Shown one piece after another: positions 32,646-44,690 of a stretch of 64,000 nucleotides of DNA. The stretch is taken from NCBI RefSeq assembly GCF_016802725.1, contig NW_024105284.1, forward strand, positions 722,001 to 786,000. The letters run 5' to 3'. Position 1 is the first letter of the stretch; each line of letters begins with the position of its first letter. Origin of the DNA: Solenopsis invicta. Taxonomy: Eukaryota > Arthropoda > Insecta > Hymenoptera > Formicidae. The notes under the pieces were generated by a model. That model was given only the letters and a program-made list of their open reading frames with translations, was not told where the DNA came from and made no database searches. Both the position numbers and the translations under genes were made by a program.

Positions 32646-33202
32646 GACGATGCTGAAGCGGTCTGTATACGTACTTATTTTTGGACATTCATATCTTTTA
32701 ATTGGTTTAACAGATCTCAAAATCCTTCTCCACAATTAAAGTAGTGACAAAAACATACTTCGCTAATTATAATTTAATACGAAAAACCAAAGTAGATTAA
32801 AAAATTGTAGTTTAATTATCGGTTTCTGCAACCGACTCGGGACAACACGTATCCCATATAAAAGTTTTAGACATTGTATGTATGAAATAAGTAATTAACA
32901 AGATATGAATTAATTGAAAGTACAAAGCGCTTGCAGAATGATCATAAAAGCTTTAGTACGAGAGATATAGCATCTGAAAATTATTTATGTAATTTGCACG
33001 TGGAATTCGTGTAAAGAGCAGAAATTGTGTTCATGGTAGTTAAGACCATGCATTAGATGGCGCTAAAGTCGAAGAACAAGGACAAATAAGTGCATTAGAC
33101 AAAGAACGCTAGCCTATTCCCTTCGCTCGACTTTCCGTCAAAAAAAAATCTGTAGCAATCAGCAGTACCGACGTCAAGTTTCACCGTCAATCCAGCATCG
33201 CC
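32646..33202. mobile_element. TTAA-flanked MITE, GGCGATGCTG family (copy 3)
   Basis: TTAA at 32642-32645 and 33203-33206; ends GACGATGCTGAAGC and CCAGCATCGCC. Interior blocks CAGATCTCAAAATCCTT and AATTAAAGTAGTGAC match the copy at 21.6 kb. It is longer than the copy at 4.3 kb, which lacks part of the interior. Confidence 0.85.
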
Positions 33203-33248
33203 TTAAGACATTACTTAAGACAGACTTAAGGCCGAAGCACAAACTTTT

Positions 33249-33360
33249 GCATAACTGCATAACCATATGCATAAAGAAATTGATTGTCCATTTCCTTATG
33301 CACGTGCTAATTGACATATGGTTGTCAATTTCCTTGTACATATGGTTATGCAGCTATGCG
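33249..33360. mobile_element. Palindromic MITE, GCATAACTGCATAACCATAT family
   Basis: GCATAACTGCATAACCATAT near 33249 and its inverted copy ending near 33359 form arms of about 37 bp. AAGGCC and CAGACT-like sequence lies outside. A related sequence at about 40340-40436 interrupts a tRNA-derived repeat. Confidence 0.65.
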
Positions 33361-33369
33361 AGAGTCTGT

Positions 33370-34536
33370 TCTCTGGTTTTTAAAATAAAAAATCGACCAC
33401 TAATAACGGACTAAGGATCGCTGTGACTAACATAGGCCTGCTAATCTTATGTCTTAATTTTTTAATATAGCTTATTCTTGTACAATGAGTCTCACAGTAC
33501 ACCAATTTTTAATAAAACGGCAATTGTGTTTAAAAAAACAGCTAAAATAACATCGAAAATAAGGTAATTAATTAAGGTAAATATCCAAAACATCCCAGTG
33601 TCCAATCGTATATTAAAGAAATAATTATTATTAAATATTTACAAATATAAATCTTACAGTAAATATTATATAAAAATCAAAATCATTGATATATTACTCT
33701 TGTATATACTAGAAGTTTAGAGTTGTGTAATATTTCCTCAAATAATAATTAATAAACTGAGTTAAAAGTACATTACATAAGATAATTGACTTTAATCCTT
33801 AATCAATTTACCAAGAGCGCGTAATTTTTGTAACGCAGAAAAAATATCCTCTTAACTAATTTTTGATAGAAATATTTAGATATTTTAATTAGAAATAATC
33901 CTTTGAGTATATATTCTATAAGTATATATACCTATGGTATTTTTTATTTAAATTAATTTTATATATAAATATTTTGATGTCCGATTATTGGAATTACGTA
34001 CCTTAGAGCTATCTTAATGTCTGTTTACATTAACAGTCTGAATTTATAATAATAAAAATTACTGATCAAAATTCGTTGTATTAATTCATTCAAGATGACT
34101 CAAGTATTTTTTATTAATGTAATTAATCATTCAATAATTATTCCTTTATTAACAATTCAATAAATTATTAATACAGTATCAAATTTATAGCATTAAATAA
34201 TTATTGTGTAATAATTACAAATTATTTAACCTTAGAATAATGTATGGAATTATTATGTGTCCTTTATATATTAATAATTAAAAATAACTAATTGAAATTA
34301 ATTGAAAATAGATTCTTATAATTTGCATATATATATAAAATGTTAAAAGAAAAAAAGAGTATTTACAAAAAATTATTTACAAAACATTAGAAATAAAGAG
34401 AAAAGTTTCTACAAAAAAATGCAATATTTAATGTTCTTAAAATTACATTATTTGAAAAATATAAAAATATTACTCTAGTAAAAACGACTAAAAACAAAAA
34501 AAAGTCATACAGAAACAAAGTTTTTCAGTCATGTTA

Positions 34537-34602
<66 letters not shown>

Positions 34603-35310
34603 TATTATTAATATTTTTATTATTATTAATTACATATTTTATTCATACTTCAAAATAAATTCATTAATTTTATTCATTGTTTCTATTTTCTTTTATATGT
34701 TCCTAATATTAGCAAACTGATTGTCACATTACAGTTGGACATTGAAACAAATTGTATCCGGATATTGGTACATATACACAAACGTTTTCAGCTGTTTAAA
34801 TATTGATAAACGTACAAAAAAATTTACAAATATTTAATAAACTACAAATTGATAATTATTTTCTTTATTTTTTTTTTTTAATTTAAATTGTAATCTTTAT
34901 TATCTTTATATGTAAATAGATATAAAAAAAAAACATAAAAAAAGTATCATTTTGTTTAAAAAAAATGTTTTCAATTAAAATTAGCTGTTAATGTCCGGCC
35001 TCTAGGACATTTACTTTACTAAAGATCGCGAAATTTGTTCAGTCTATTACCCGCAGAATGCAAGAGTGCATCAAAATACAAGCCATAAGCCGAGTAGATA
35101 CTATTATTAATTGATTTCTCGTTAAGCACTGCGATAATCGCAAAATGGTATAAGCCTTTTTTTACTCAGTTTAATCCGTATTTACCTATAAACAAAATTA
35201 TCTAATGTCAAACACTCCATATAAACAATTTTCAATAAATGCACATGCGTTTCTTTCATAAGTTTTTTTTTGTCATTTTCTTACAAAATTAAATCTCTAT
35301 ATAAAAATTT
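33370..35310. other. Very AT-rich stretch, no supported gene
   Basis: Long runs of A/T with no coding signal. A (TTA)n microsatellite lies inside. Confidence 0.55.
34538..34612. repeat. (TTA)n trinucleotide microsatellite
   Basis: More than 20 ATT/TTA units with one TTACTA interruption near the end. Confidence 0.95.
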
Positions 35311-35322
35311 ATATAGAATGAG

Positions 35323-36343
35323 ATGATGTTGAAACTAGCAGCGGATTCGCAGCAGCAGATTCGTCAAAGCAGGGATTCTCATTCAAAATAAAATACATAA
35401 GAAACTTTGACATATAAAAGCAAACTAGCAAGTAACTGCACGAAATACACTTATACGCTTCTAAATAGATCAGACTATCCAGAACAATTAACAAAAATGC
35501 GCAGGTCTACTAAATTGTTTAAATTATATAACGAGTTATTGCAGAAACAAGGTAAGGAAGCCTCGGTCGGGGCTGCAAATTTTTTTAGAACATTATTGTA
35601 GGCTTCTAAATCAATCCCGACTAGTAAGAAAAATTAAAAAAAATGCGCACGGCTACGAAAAATTATTTAAACAATATAAAATTTATTGCAAAAACAGGAA
35701 AACAAAGTCTCGGTCGGGGCTGCAAATTTTTTTAGAACATCTTTATAGCCTTTTAAATCAATCCTGACTAATGAGAAAAATTAAAAAAAAAATGCGCACG
35801 GCTACGAAAAATTATTTAAACAATATAAAATTTATTGCAAAAACAGGAAAACGAAGTCTCGGTCGGGGCTGCAAATTTTTTTAGAACATCTTTATAGCCT
35901 TTTAAATCAATCCCGACTAATGAGAAAAATTAAAAAAAATGCGCACGGCTACTAAATTGTTTTAATTATATAACGAGTTATTGTAGAAACAAGGGCTTGG
36001 TCGGCGCTAGAAATTTATTAGCAATCATATTAAGGTTGCTTGCTTGCGCCGTATAGGAATATAATATTGTCATTATAGAAAAGAAATAGTATGATTTCTC
36101 AAGGCTTCCTTACCTTGTTTCTGCAATAACTCGTTATATAATTTAAACAATTTAGTAGACCTGCGCATTTTTGTTAATTGTTCTGGATAGTCTGATCTAT
36201 TTAGAAGCGTATAAGTGTATTTCGTGCAGTTACTTGTTAATTTGCCTTTATATGTCAAAGTTTCTTATGTATTTTATTTTGAATGAGAATCCCTGCTTTG
36301 ACGAATCTGCTACTGCGAATCCGCTGCTAGCTTCAACATCATT
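35323..36343. mobile_element. Foldback element with 241-bp TIRs and internal tandem repeats
   Basis: The left arm (35323-35562) and right arm (36103-36343) are inverted copies with very few mismatches. AGAATGAG flanks the element directly on both sides (35315-35322 and 36344-36351), an 8-bp target duplication as made by hAT-, P- or Merlin-type transposases. The ends read ATGATGTTGAAACTAGC. Between the arms lie tandem units of 147-149 bp (see next entry). Short frames within the arms are mirror images and not a gene. The closely matching arms suggest a fairly young or homogenised element. Confidence 0.9.
35562..36000. repeat. Three tandem repeats of about 148 bp inside the foldback
   Basis: CTCGGTCGGGGCTGCAAATT occurs at 35562, 35709 and 35858, with a degenerate fourth start near 35996. 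Each unit ends with a diverged version of the inner arm sequence (ATGCGCACGGCTACGAAAAA versus ATGCGCAGGTCTACTAAATT), so the repeats look derived by amplification from the arm-spacer junction. Confidence 0.88.
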
Positions 36344-36351
36344 AGAATGAG

Positions 36352-38135
36352 TTTTATTTTTTTGAAAGTAGTTGTACAAAGGTTATTTTTCAAGGAAATA
36401 TACATTATTTTTTCAAATTAGCGCATTAAAAAATTTTATACATTTTTTAGAAACATTTACATATCACCTGAGTTGAGTTAAATAACACAATTTTGTGATA
36501 TCATTATTTTTTAGGAGAATTAAAGCTACCATTTAATTTTTATTTTTAAAAATTAAATATATTATATGGGTGGTACAATTTCTTATTTGAAGAGCACATA
36601 TACTTGGTTGTTTCTCTTCACTCTTCTTCTTAACAAGTATAGAATATACGTAATGTAAGTCGTCATGCAGCTAGTTATAACGATTTGTCACAACTAATGC
36701 GATGTCAGTCCGTTGTAATTTATATCACTGCCTAGTAGTGCAGTACACGAGCAAGTGGAGAACTACTGAACTACATGAGTAGTGTGTAAGAGGTGAAGTT
36801 CATTCATGCTCTGGCAAACGAATAGGTGGGGTAAATATTGATCGGCAAATCTCGTAAACCTAGTGTATTGCACTCACTCTTTTGCGCGCTCTCACCGCCT
36901 ACAAATTTCTGTTTCGCCACTACAACTAACAAATGATGAACAATGAAAATTTCGTTCTCTCAATTTTACCCATTGATATAATAATTTAAATAGTTTTGAC
37001 TTATAATAAAGATATTGCTTCCTATTTATTTATTTTTTTTTGTATGCGATATCAATTAATACTTTTCTCGACTTTCTCTTATATTATCTCGTTCATGTAA
37101 TCAGTTGTCTTAACTTGTATATATTTGTTGAGCAAGATGTAAATTAAAAACGAATTTTTTCATCTCATGCCTTTGTCGAGGAAAATCTTTCTTTTCTTAT
37201 CTTTAGTCACAGACAGAAAAAGAAATAGAAAATTGCCAACATCATTTAGTTACTAGCACAGGATCTTTGCAGTAACATTGCACTTTTACCTATTGTAATG
37301 TTACTGCAATGTTTCAGCAACATTGTTAAAATATAGACATGCAATATGATGTGGCAGCAATATTTAAATACATTGTGAAATTTAACTGCTAAAATTTTGT
37401 CTGTAAATGTTTGTATACATATGTACATACATTTCCTGATTCATCACAATCATCACACTTATAAGAAATTTTATAATAAGACTCTTGTATTGCATTTAAG
37501 AATAAGTCTGATTAGTCACGTGGAGTTATTTTTGAAAATACTTGGTAGTAACAAATTGTGTAACTTAAAAAATTTTTTTGAAACAAAATATGATTTAGTA
37601 TAATTTTGTATAATTTTATATTCATAGAAATTTAATATTAAATGTTAATGTGATTCTAAAGCACTTTAAAAATTACAATGTTATTTAAATCTGTAAAAGA
37701 GATATAAATGTCCAAATTTAAGAAAACAATTATATAAATAAAGGAAAGAAGATGATGGAATACCATTTTGTTTTTTTAAAATAACTCAGTAAATATTAAC
37801 GCAACATAATTTTTATGAACACCAATTTGTTAGATATAATTCTACTAATTACCCTATACGGTAGAAGTTCATCAGGTAGAATAAACAATTTTTAATTTAC
37901 TGAAGAGGGAAAAAATGCATTTGTAAAATAGGAGGGAAGACATTGCATATACCAATAACCACAGATATCTATACTAAACCTAGATCGCTAACCTCTGCCA
38001 TTAGCACGTGACAGTATTGAAGCAAGAAGGATTTCCGGTTTCAACCATGTTACCTACAACAAAATGGCCGCTTATAGGTATTAATGCAGGAACAAGAACC
38101 TTAAAAAATATACCAAGCACACCGCTTGTACTTGG
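36352..38135. other. No supported gene
   Basis: AT-rich. Around 37250-37390 the words GTAACATTGC and GCAACATTG recur in both orientations, similar to words inside the 38839-39911 element. Confidence 0.45.
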
Positions 38136-38259
38136 TCTGTCCATATGGTCCTGAGCTTTAAAATGCGCACTGCAAATAAGATTTTTCATCGGTTGAAAAC
38201 CTTTTCTTTCAATTGCGTCAATCCACATTTGCAATATTTCAAGCCGATTTAAAGGAAAT
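38136..38259 (-). pseudogene. THAP zinc-finger fragment
   Basis: On the minus strand, after TTTTAG (3' splice-like, at 38260), the frame reads FPLNRLEILQMWIDAIERKG followed by NLICSAHFKAQDHM. This is the second half of a THAP domain: conserved FPL, the invariant W and the C-x2-H ligands. The exon-start position matches the one in the broken module at 25870, suggesting a related P-like element. No PTIF box follows in frame. It could also be an exon of a host THAP gene, but no other exon is seen. Confidence 0.65.
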
Positions 38260-38261
38260 CT

Positions 38262-38838
38262 AAAACGTGTATGTAATGCTTATTTGAAATATAACCTTAG
38301 AATGTCATAAAACTCGTATGTTACAAACATATACATTCATTCTTTTTTTTCAACCGGCTCAACAAGCAACCTCTTTAGGCTCAACTGACAATACATACGC
38401 ACTAACACACGCGTCGGAGCCATTTTCTTGTTGGGTAAGATGACCAAATCCGGAAATCTTGCCGGAGCTATTCAACCAAACCTAGTAATCTAGGTTTAGT
38501 ATAAATATCTGTGCCAATAACTATTACACTAACTAATGTAATAAAAGGCATTATTAATTATAAAGAAATTACAAATTAATGATCTTTACAAATTAATGAT
38601 CTTTAATCTCTAGTATGTAAATCTTACATACTAATAAATGTCACAAAACAAGGTTTTTATAAACATTTTATAGCTAAATTTCAGTTTTGTAGGTAGTAGA
38701 GATTTTACATGTGTATACTCTTTACGTAATTTTGAGAAGTACCCAGATAGCAAAATGTAGCTGTATGTCGACAGTACGCCAGCAAATTCAATCATGAGTA
38801 CAGAGCAGATTTCTATCCATTGTGTCGTCTTTAAGCTT
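38262..38838. other. No supported gene; isolated element end at 38741
   Basis: ACCCAGATAGC at 38741-38751 repeats the terminal motif of the neighbouring element at 38839, so a fragment of a second copy probably lies here. Confidence 0.45.
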
Positions 38839-39042
38839 ACCCAGATAGCCAATCGTGATTTCGCATGTTAAGTAAACTAATGCACTTCACGAGTTGTTGT
38901 GAAGTTGCTGTCAATTTACTGATATCGAAGTCCTACGGAAACTGAGTTGGCAACAAGAGAACAAAAACATGTCACCAGTTAATGAAATTCTAAGAGCAAA
39001 CATTTATGAATAATAACACGTCATACTGACAGCAAACTGAGC

Positions 39043-39083
39043 AATGCGAGCTCATGACAGCAGGCTCGTCATGAGCTCGCATT
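39043..39083. repeat. Perfect 16-bp hairpin
   Basis: AATGCGAGCTCATGAC and its exact complement are separated by 9 bases. Confidence 0.85.
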
Positions 39084-39231
39084 CGTATATGTCATAATGA
39101 CAACAGCATGAGAACAAAATAATGGCACTTATAATATCAAAAGTTTGAATCAAGAAGCAGAATACTGATGAATATTGTTGAAGTTCCTAAATTGCAGCTT
39201 GTTGTCAACAATTTGTTGACATGACAATATT

Positions 39232-39470
39232 CCGTTCCACCGTGTGTAAGGCCCCACGCGAACAAGTGAGTGCTGGATGGAGCCACCGCTAAGCGGCCAT
39301 GCCGCGGGGGATTTCTCGTGAGTCCAGTGCGGCCATAGACGTTATATCTAGGTGCTACCACGGCCGACTCACTAGCTCACACTTCAATGAAAAGAAGCTG
39401 CTTGTTGTAATCTCGAGACAAATACTCGCTCTCATTCTTTTCAAACGTGACGTGTGTGTGGAACGCTGTT
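39232..39470. other. GC-rich insert within the ACCCAGATAGCCAA element
   Basis: About 240 bp much richer in GC than the host element, with GTTCCACCGTGTGT near the left edge and its near-complement (CGTGTGTGTGGAACG) near the right. It looks like a nested insertion with short inverted ends. A 74-codon frame across it has no recognised domain. Confidence 0.4.
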
Positions 39471-39989
39471 CCATATAAAATTTTATATTTTTATGTAATT
39501 TTATATTTTACATGTAAATAATTAACTTGTTTTCATATCAAATGTAAGACATTTATATTTTTGCAAATGTTGCCATCAATGTTGCTGTCATCATACTGTA
39601 TATCACGGATACCACATCGTGACAAGTTGTACTCATGTTGTCATCAAAATGCCGTCAATATGCTGTTAAACGCGAACAGCAAACCGATGGCAATAGTTGC
39701 CGTCATGTTGCTATCATACGTATAATCTTTGAGTATAATAAAGTAATGCCATCAAAATGCTATCAATTTGCTATCATTAAATTTAGAATTTATGTGAGGG
39801 CAAGATTTCACACATAGTGAAAAAGCACCTTATCCCTAGTTTGTCGACATCAGTTGCTGAAACGGTTAACAGCAACATAACGGCATTTTGAACTCATTTG
39901 GCTATCTGGGTAGTTTTTGCCGTTTCGATAGGCTAGCATAATATAACAACTAAATCATAGCAGGACTAAAGCATACCTTGCCATTATGA

Positions 39990-40150
39990 TAACGGCAGAA
40001 ATACGGCAGAAATACGGCAGAAATCGAGCACAATGTGCCGTCATAACGTGACATCAAAAACACGGCAAGAATAGAACATCGTCTACCAAATATTAACGGC
40101 AGAAACACAGTAAAAATAGAGCACAATGTGCCGTCATGACGTGACACCAA
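39990..40150. repeat. Minisatellite (ACGGCAGAAAT and a 93-bp unit)
   Basis: ACGGCAGAAAT is repeated three times from 39992. GAGCACAATGTGCCGTCAT plus ACGTGACA occurs at 40026 and again 93 bp later. Confidence 0.8.
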
Positions 40151-40156
40151 TATATG

Positions 40157-40575
40157 TATAAAAATTTTTTTTCGTTTTTTAACAGATATTATTTTTTTGT
40201 AGCTTAATTCGTATTCGTTGCTTCGCATATATTCTATTTCACTAATTACAATTACGAATTATTTTATATTTTTTTAAAAACGCATAGGTGGGATTCGAAC
40301 AATTTCGGAACGGTAAATTGAATGGTCCGTTAACACATGCTTAAGGAAATGGACTAATCAATTTCCTTATGCATACGGTAATGCAGCTATGCAAAAAGAA
40401 TTAATAAATCTGTGCCGTGGCCTTAACCTAGTACGTTAATACCTGAGCTAATCGCACACTTGTGATATCGTTAATAAAAAGTTATATTTGAAGTGAAGCT
40501 GATTTGAACAGTAAAAAACTTGCGTGTTGAGTACCGCGCGAACATTTTCATTAGCCCTTTAATTATTTGTCCATA
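40157..40575 (-). mobile_element. tRNA-derived repeat, copy 2, interrupted
   Basis: On the minus strand it carries a box A-like GATTAGCTCAG (about 40443-40453) and a box B-like GTTCGAATCCC (40291-40301), plus flanks that match those of the copy at 50000-50315 over about 150 bp on each side. The two boxes are pushed apart by a short palindromic MITE (about 40340-40436, AAGGCCACGGCACAG). The acceptor-stem halves do not pair, so it is a SINE-like or tRNA-pseudogene repeat. Confidence 0.65.
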
Positions 40576-40747
40576 AAAATGTTTTTTGTCCTTTCATATT
40601 TTTTTATTTTTTATAAGTATATAGATTTGGTTGTTATGCCATATTTTTTAAAATATTTAAACTTAAAGCTAATGTTTTAATTTTTCTTCATATTTTAATT
40701 TTAGTTTATAACTTAAATATTTTATGTTTTAAAAGTAATGGGATATA

Positions 40748-40960
40748 CAGGGTGATTCAAAATAACGAATTTGTCCCAAAACTGGTATATTTGTAATCGA
40801 ATTCTGAGACGATTTTTCCTTTGGCAAAAATTTGTCTAAAGCTTAGTTTTCAAATTATAAAAAAAGTTAGCTATTAGTTAGCGTATGACGGGTCGGATAC
40901 AAGTGGTAGACAGGGGCGGTGCAACTCACTGTTGCACGCGGGTGTTTCCGTGAGACGCCT
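40748..40960. repeat. CAGGGTGATTCA module, copy 2
   Basis: Starts TACAGGGTGATTCAAAATAA and keeps the order of words of the block at 16578: ACGATTTTTCC, AAAATTTGTCTAAAGCTTA, AAATTATAA, AGTTAG. It becomes GC-rich downstream. Confidence 0.65.
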
Positions 40961-41022
40961 GCTGCGTTCAAATGACTGACAACAATACACGGACAACACA
41001 TTTCTATTTAAACACACACACT

Positions 41023-41026
<4 letters not shown>

Positions 41027-41081
<55 letters not shown>
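41027..41081. repeat. (CT)n microsatellite
   Basis: About 27 CT units, followed by C-rich sequence. Confidence 0.95.
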
Positions 41082-41083
<2 letters not shown>

Positions 41084-42018
41084 CTCCCCCCTCCCCCGTA
41101 TGTATGCATGTGTATGCATGTGTGCGCGAATGTATAATATAAAAATAACCAAATTTACACCATTTCAGATCTAAAAACGAGTTTCAGTCTGATAGATTCT
41201 TCATTAAAGTAATTATCGAGGAATTGAGCAAGCATTAAAATGTTTCTTTGAAATCAAGCTTTATCAGAAACTACACAAATGTTGAGAACAACTTCCAACA
41301 ACACGTTGACCCACCTTACATCCACAAGTATGCTCAATAATAATATCACTTTCACCTTTTGTTTTATCAACGAGTAAATATACAAAATGATTACGATGAT
41401 CACTAATAAAGAATCATCAGATTCTGAAAACATAACAAGGTGTGAATTCTTTTATTTTTACATTATACATTCGTACACACACGCATACACACGATAGAAA
41501 GAGTTTGAAGTCACAAAATATCACAGAAGTGACAAACTGTGGAGTCCCAATTTCTGCCAAGGAATGCTAGGCGGACTATACCTTCACGTGGTGTATCCTG
41601 GATTGTGCTAAAGTAGTCTGTAATCTTCACATACAGTATGTACTCACAATTTTAGCAAAAATTATAGCTTTCCATTTATTAATCATGCACGTGGTTAATA
41701 TTATTTTTTACTATATTTAAGTTATTCTTGCAATGTTCTCTCCACTTTTCAGATATGTGAGTATTTTTTCTTGTTATTTGAGGACCCAAACAATGATTTT
41801 TTAAGGTCTATTTAGAAGTGCTAAAATTAACACTTTTTTAACAACTTCCTTTTTCTTACAAGATCTCATAAGAATTTTTCTTATACAAATTGTCAACAGA
41901 GATTCTTTATCTTCCATCATGACTTCATTTTTTTACCTGTCAAAAATACAATTGTCAAAATCACAACTATTCTTACTATTATTTTTTTAGGAATGGAAAA
42001 GATGCTAACCATATATTA
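41082..42018. other. No supported gene
   Basis: No coding or element signal recognised. Confidence 0.5.
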
Positions 42019-42020
42019 TA

Positions 42021-42098
42021 AGGGTCAGTCAAATGAAAACGAGACAAACTGTATATACTGTGTTATACAGTCTGTCTCGTTTTCATTTGATAGCCCCT
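42021..42098. mobile_element. Minimal MITE made of two mariner-like TIRs
   Basis: AGGGTCAGTCAAATGAAAAC and its inverted counterpart (AGGGGCTATCAAATGAAAAC) form arms of about 35 bp with almost no loop, flanked by TA (42019-42020, 42099-42100). The whole element is 78 bp. The TIR style (GTCAAATGAAAACGAGAC) resembles mariner-family ends. Confidence 0.85.
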
Positions 42099-42711
42099 TA
42101 TAAAATAGCTAATATTATTCTTACTTTTTATATTATGCTCTTGAATTATGGATAAACAAAAGTAGCAATTTTGCTATAACTTATAATTTCGAGGATTCCA
42201 CCAGACCATCGAAGAACGAACGTATGATAGTCGCTCGCTATTTCTTCAATAACTTAAACATGAAATACAAGAACATAACATTTTAAAGTGCAAGAGTTTC
42301 TTAATTCCTTTACTAATTTAACAAAACAATTTTTCGTAGTTTTGTTTAACAAAATCTGAAAAAATTTTTCTGTATCGTGCAATTACATACTATTCTACAA
42401 ATAACACAAAAATTTTCGTCATTATTTCATCAAATTACATTTGTTTTATTAGGATCTATTATCATGATTATTAATATCTAAAATTATACCTTCACTTACA
42501 TAATACATATATAATAATAATTTCTTTAACATATTTTGGATATTAAAAATAAAAATCAAATTGTAGAGTGTTTAATATAAGAAAAAACTTATGTAAACCC
42601 CATTAACTTAACAATTACATAGAAATTGTGATATTTCAACTCTTCAGCATTCTTAGGCAAGAAAACTCGTAAACTCTTATTTAGTACGTTAATCTCACAA
42701 CGGATACTGTA

Positions 42712-42892
42712 AAGGCGTGTCCTCACTTATGTCGTAGCTCTTGTATTGTATCATAAATATCATAATCACGTATCACGATCAGCCAAGTGTAGACGGGGCG
42801 CCATATTGTGTCTGCATACCGTATCTACGTATCATTTTGACATGCAATCATGACACGATTACGGTGATACGACATAAATGAGGACACGCCTT
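42712..42892. mobile_element. 181-bp MITE, TIR AAGGCGTGTCCTCA
   Basis: AAGGCGTGTCCTCACTTATG (left) and the inverted AAGGCGTGTCCTCATTTATG (right), each followed by TCGTA, flanked by TA on both sides (42710-42711, 42893-42894). No coding capacity. TA flanks suggest mobilisation by a Tc1/mariner-type transposase. Confidence 0.88.
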
Positions 42893-42894
42893 TA

Positions 42895-44210
42895 TGATAC
42901 AGTAATCTCATAACAGTATTGTATTTTCAATTTTATTCAATTTCCACTTGAGTTATTTTGAAAAAAAAAAAAAAAATTTATCTACACTAATAGAATTAAT
43001 AAAAATTTCATGAAGATGGTACGGCTAATATCGGTTTATTGTGGATGCACCTTCACTCGTAAGAGTGAATAAAATCTAAAATCGGCAAAGTAACACTTTT
43101 CATAATGTTCCAATCTCATTTGATAAAAATCAGTTGTGTATTCTGTTTCGTTTCACATATTTGTTTCACATTGATTGGTTACTATACTTCGTTGATCGTT
43201 TATTTATATAATGAGATTTTTGAAAGCAAAGAAAACGCAGCGCTGTGCGACAGAGTAGATATATTGTTGATGTATGACGATTGTAAGAGAGGCATGCGCC
43301 GCAACTAAGAAAAATAAAATCCTGATAAAAGAAAATCAAAGTCTTTTTTACGCGTAAATTCGTACTCCTTAACTCAGAGCAAATACATAAGCTCAATCTC
43401 AAAATTATGGAATTTACTGCAGCAATTTTATTCAAATTGGGCGCAACCCAGTAAGAAAGGAATATTATAGAAACATTTTAAAATATTGATTTTATACGAA
43501 TTTTATTAACATCTTATATAATATTGCATGTTATCTAATAATATTTCCAATGATTGAAAAATGTTTTAATAATACTATCCCAAATATTTTATAAACTTAT
43601 AAGTGTTACTTTGATATGTTTATTGAAATAAGTTGAACATATCTACAATATTTAAAATATTTTATTTTGTTTCTTATTTAATGTTAAAAAAATAATAACA
43701 ATATAATTTTGTGTTATAATATTTCTATACTTTAAAATACATGTCAGAAAACTAAAATGATATTGAGAAATGGCATTTTGTAATTTTATGAAATTACATT
43801 TTCTATTTAAGATTTATTTATAATAGTAACTAAAAAGTAAATAAATAACTCCAAAATTATCTGTAATTTTCAACAATAATAGAATATTTCAACAAATACA
43901 TATTTTAAAACAGGGCTCAGCAAAAAATGTACATTTTCTACCAGCTACCAATATTCCCTTTATCTCATCAACCTGCACGCAATCCAAATGTCAATCAGCA
44001 TTTGAATTACGCGAACAAGAAAAGTAATAAAATTTTCTTGCAACAAAATATGATCACTCCAATAAAAAATTAATTTACTTGCAACTAACAAATATATTCT
44101 TTAAACAATTCGTTATGTATTTCCATTAAAAATATATTGACTTCAATAGTATTTAGTATAAAAAAGCTTTAAAAATAATATTAACTCTTTGTGGCATTTT
44201 TTTCCTAATA
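42895..44210. other. No supported gene
   Basis: AT-rich. Frames at 43105-43308 and 43166-43435 overlap on opposite strands and have no domain. Confidence 0.45.
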
Positions 44211-44214
44211 AATA

Positions 44215-44690
44215 TAATGTGTGTAACTTCTTATCTGGGGAGTTTTTGAGGGTTATCGAGTATAAACTCGATGTGAAAAATATAAAATTCAAAATGGCAT
44301 ATCCAATATGGTGGACGGAATTTTCAAAATCAACTAAATTCGCTAAAAACATGTTACTCAAAAGTTTTGAAGGTCACTAATTAAGAATCCAATGTTAAAA
44401 ATATAAATTAAAAATTATGGATCCAATATGGCAGACAGAATTTTTTAAATCAACCAAATTTATTTAAAACTTCAAAAATTACGTATATCATATCGGTCCA
44501 CCATATTACATCTGGCATTTTTAATTTTGTATTTTTGACATTGAATTTGTAATCAAAAACCTCGAGAACCCGTAAATAGCAAGTTTCAAGCAAATCCAGT
44601 CAATTTTGATAATTTTGTCTGCCATATTGTATCCGCCATTTTTCATTTTTGACATCAAATTCGTAATCAGCAACCTCAAAAACCCTCGGA
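44215..44690. repeat. Interspersed repeat, ATGGATCCAATATGG units, two direct and two inverted
   Basis: AAAATGGCATATCCAATATG (44292) and AAAATTATGGATCCAATATG (about 44410) are direct copies; inverted counterparts (CCATATTACATCTGGC near 44503, CCATATTGTATCCGCC near 44622) follow. The whole is a palindrome of repeat units centred near 44480. GAGGGTTATCGAG and CCTCAAAAACCCTC mark the outer parts. Similar words occur at 7640-7960. Confidence 0.65.

Larger units (their letters stand above)
38839..39911. mobile_element. Non-autonomous element with 14-bp TIR ACCCAGATAGCCAA
   Basis: The perfect 14-bp repeats ACCCAGATAGCCAA (38839-38852) and its complement (39898-39911) bound about 1.07 kb. The interior is full of short repeated words (TGCCGTCA, ATGTTGC, GCTATCA, TGTTGTCA) in both orientations. 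A related right end lies at 46777-47090. No transposase frame and no clear target duplication were seen, so the superfamily is unknown. A GC-rich insert at 39232-39470 and a perfect hairpin at 39043-39083 lie inside. Confidence 0.75.

Noticed and set aside
35309..36258. Matching 60-64-codon frames in both arms of the foldback
   Set aside because: They match because the arms are inverted copies; no protein evidence.
39950..40228. 92-codon minus-strand frame with internal repeats
   Set aside because: Translation of the minisatellite at 39990-40150.
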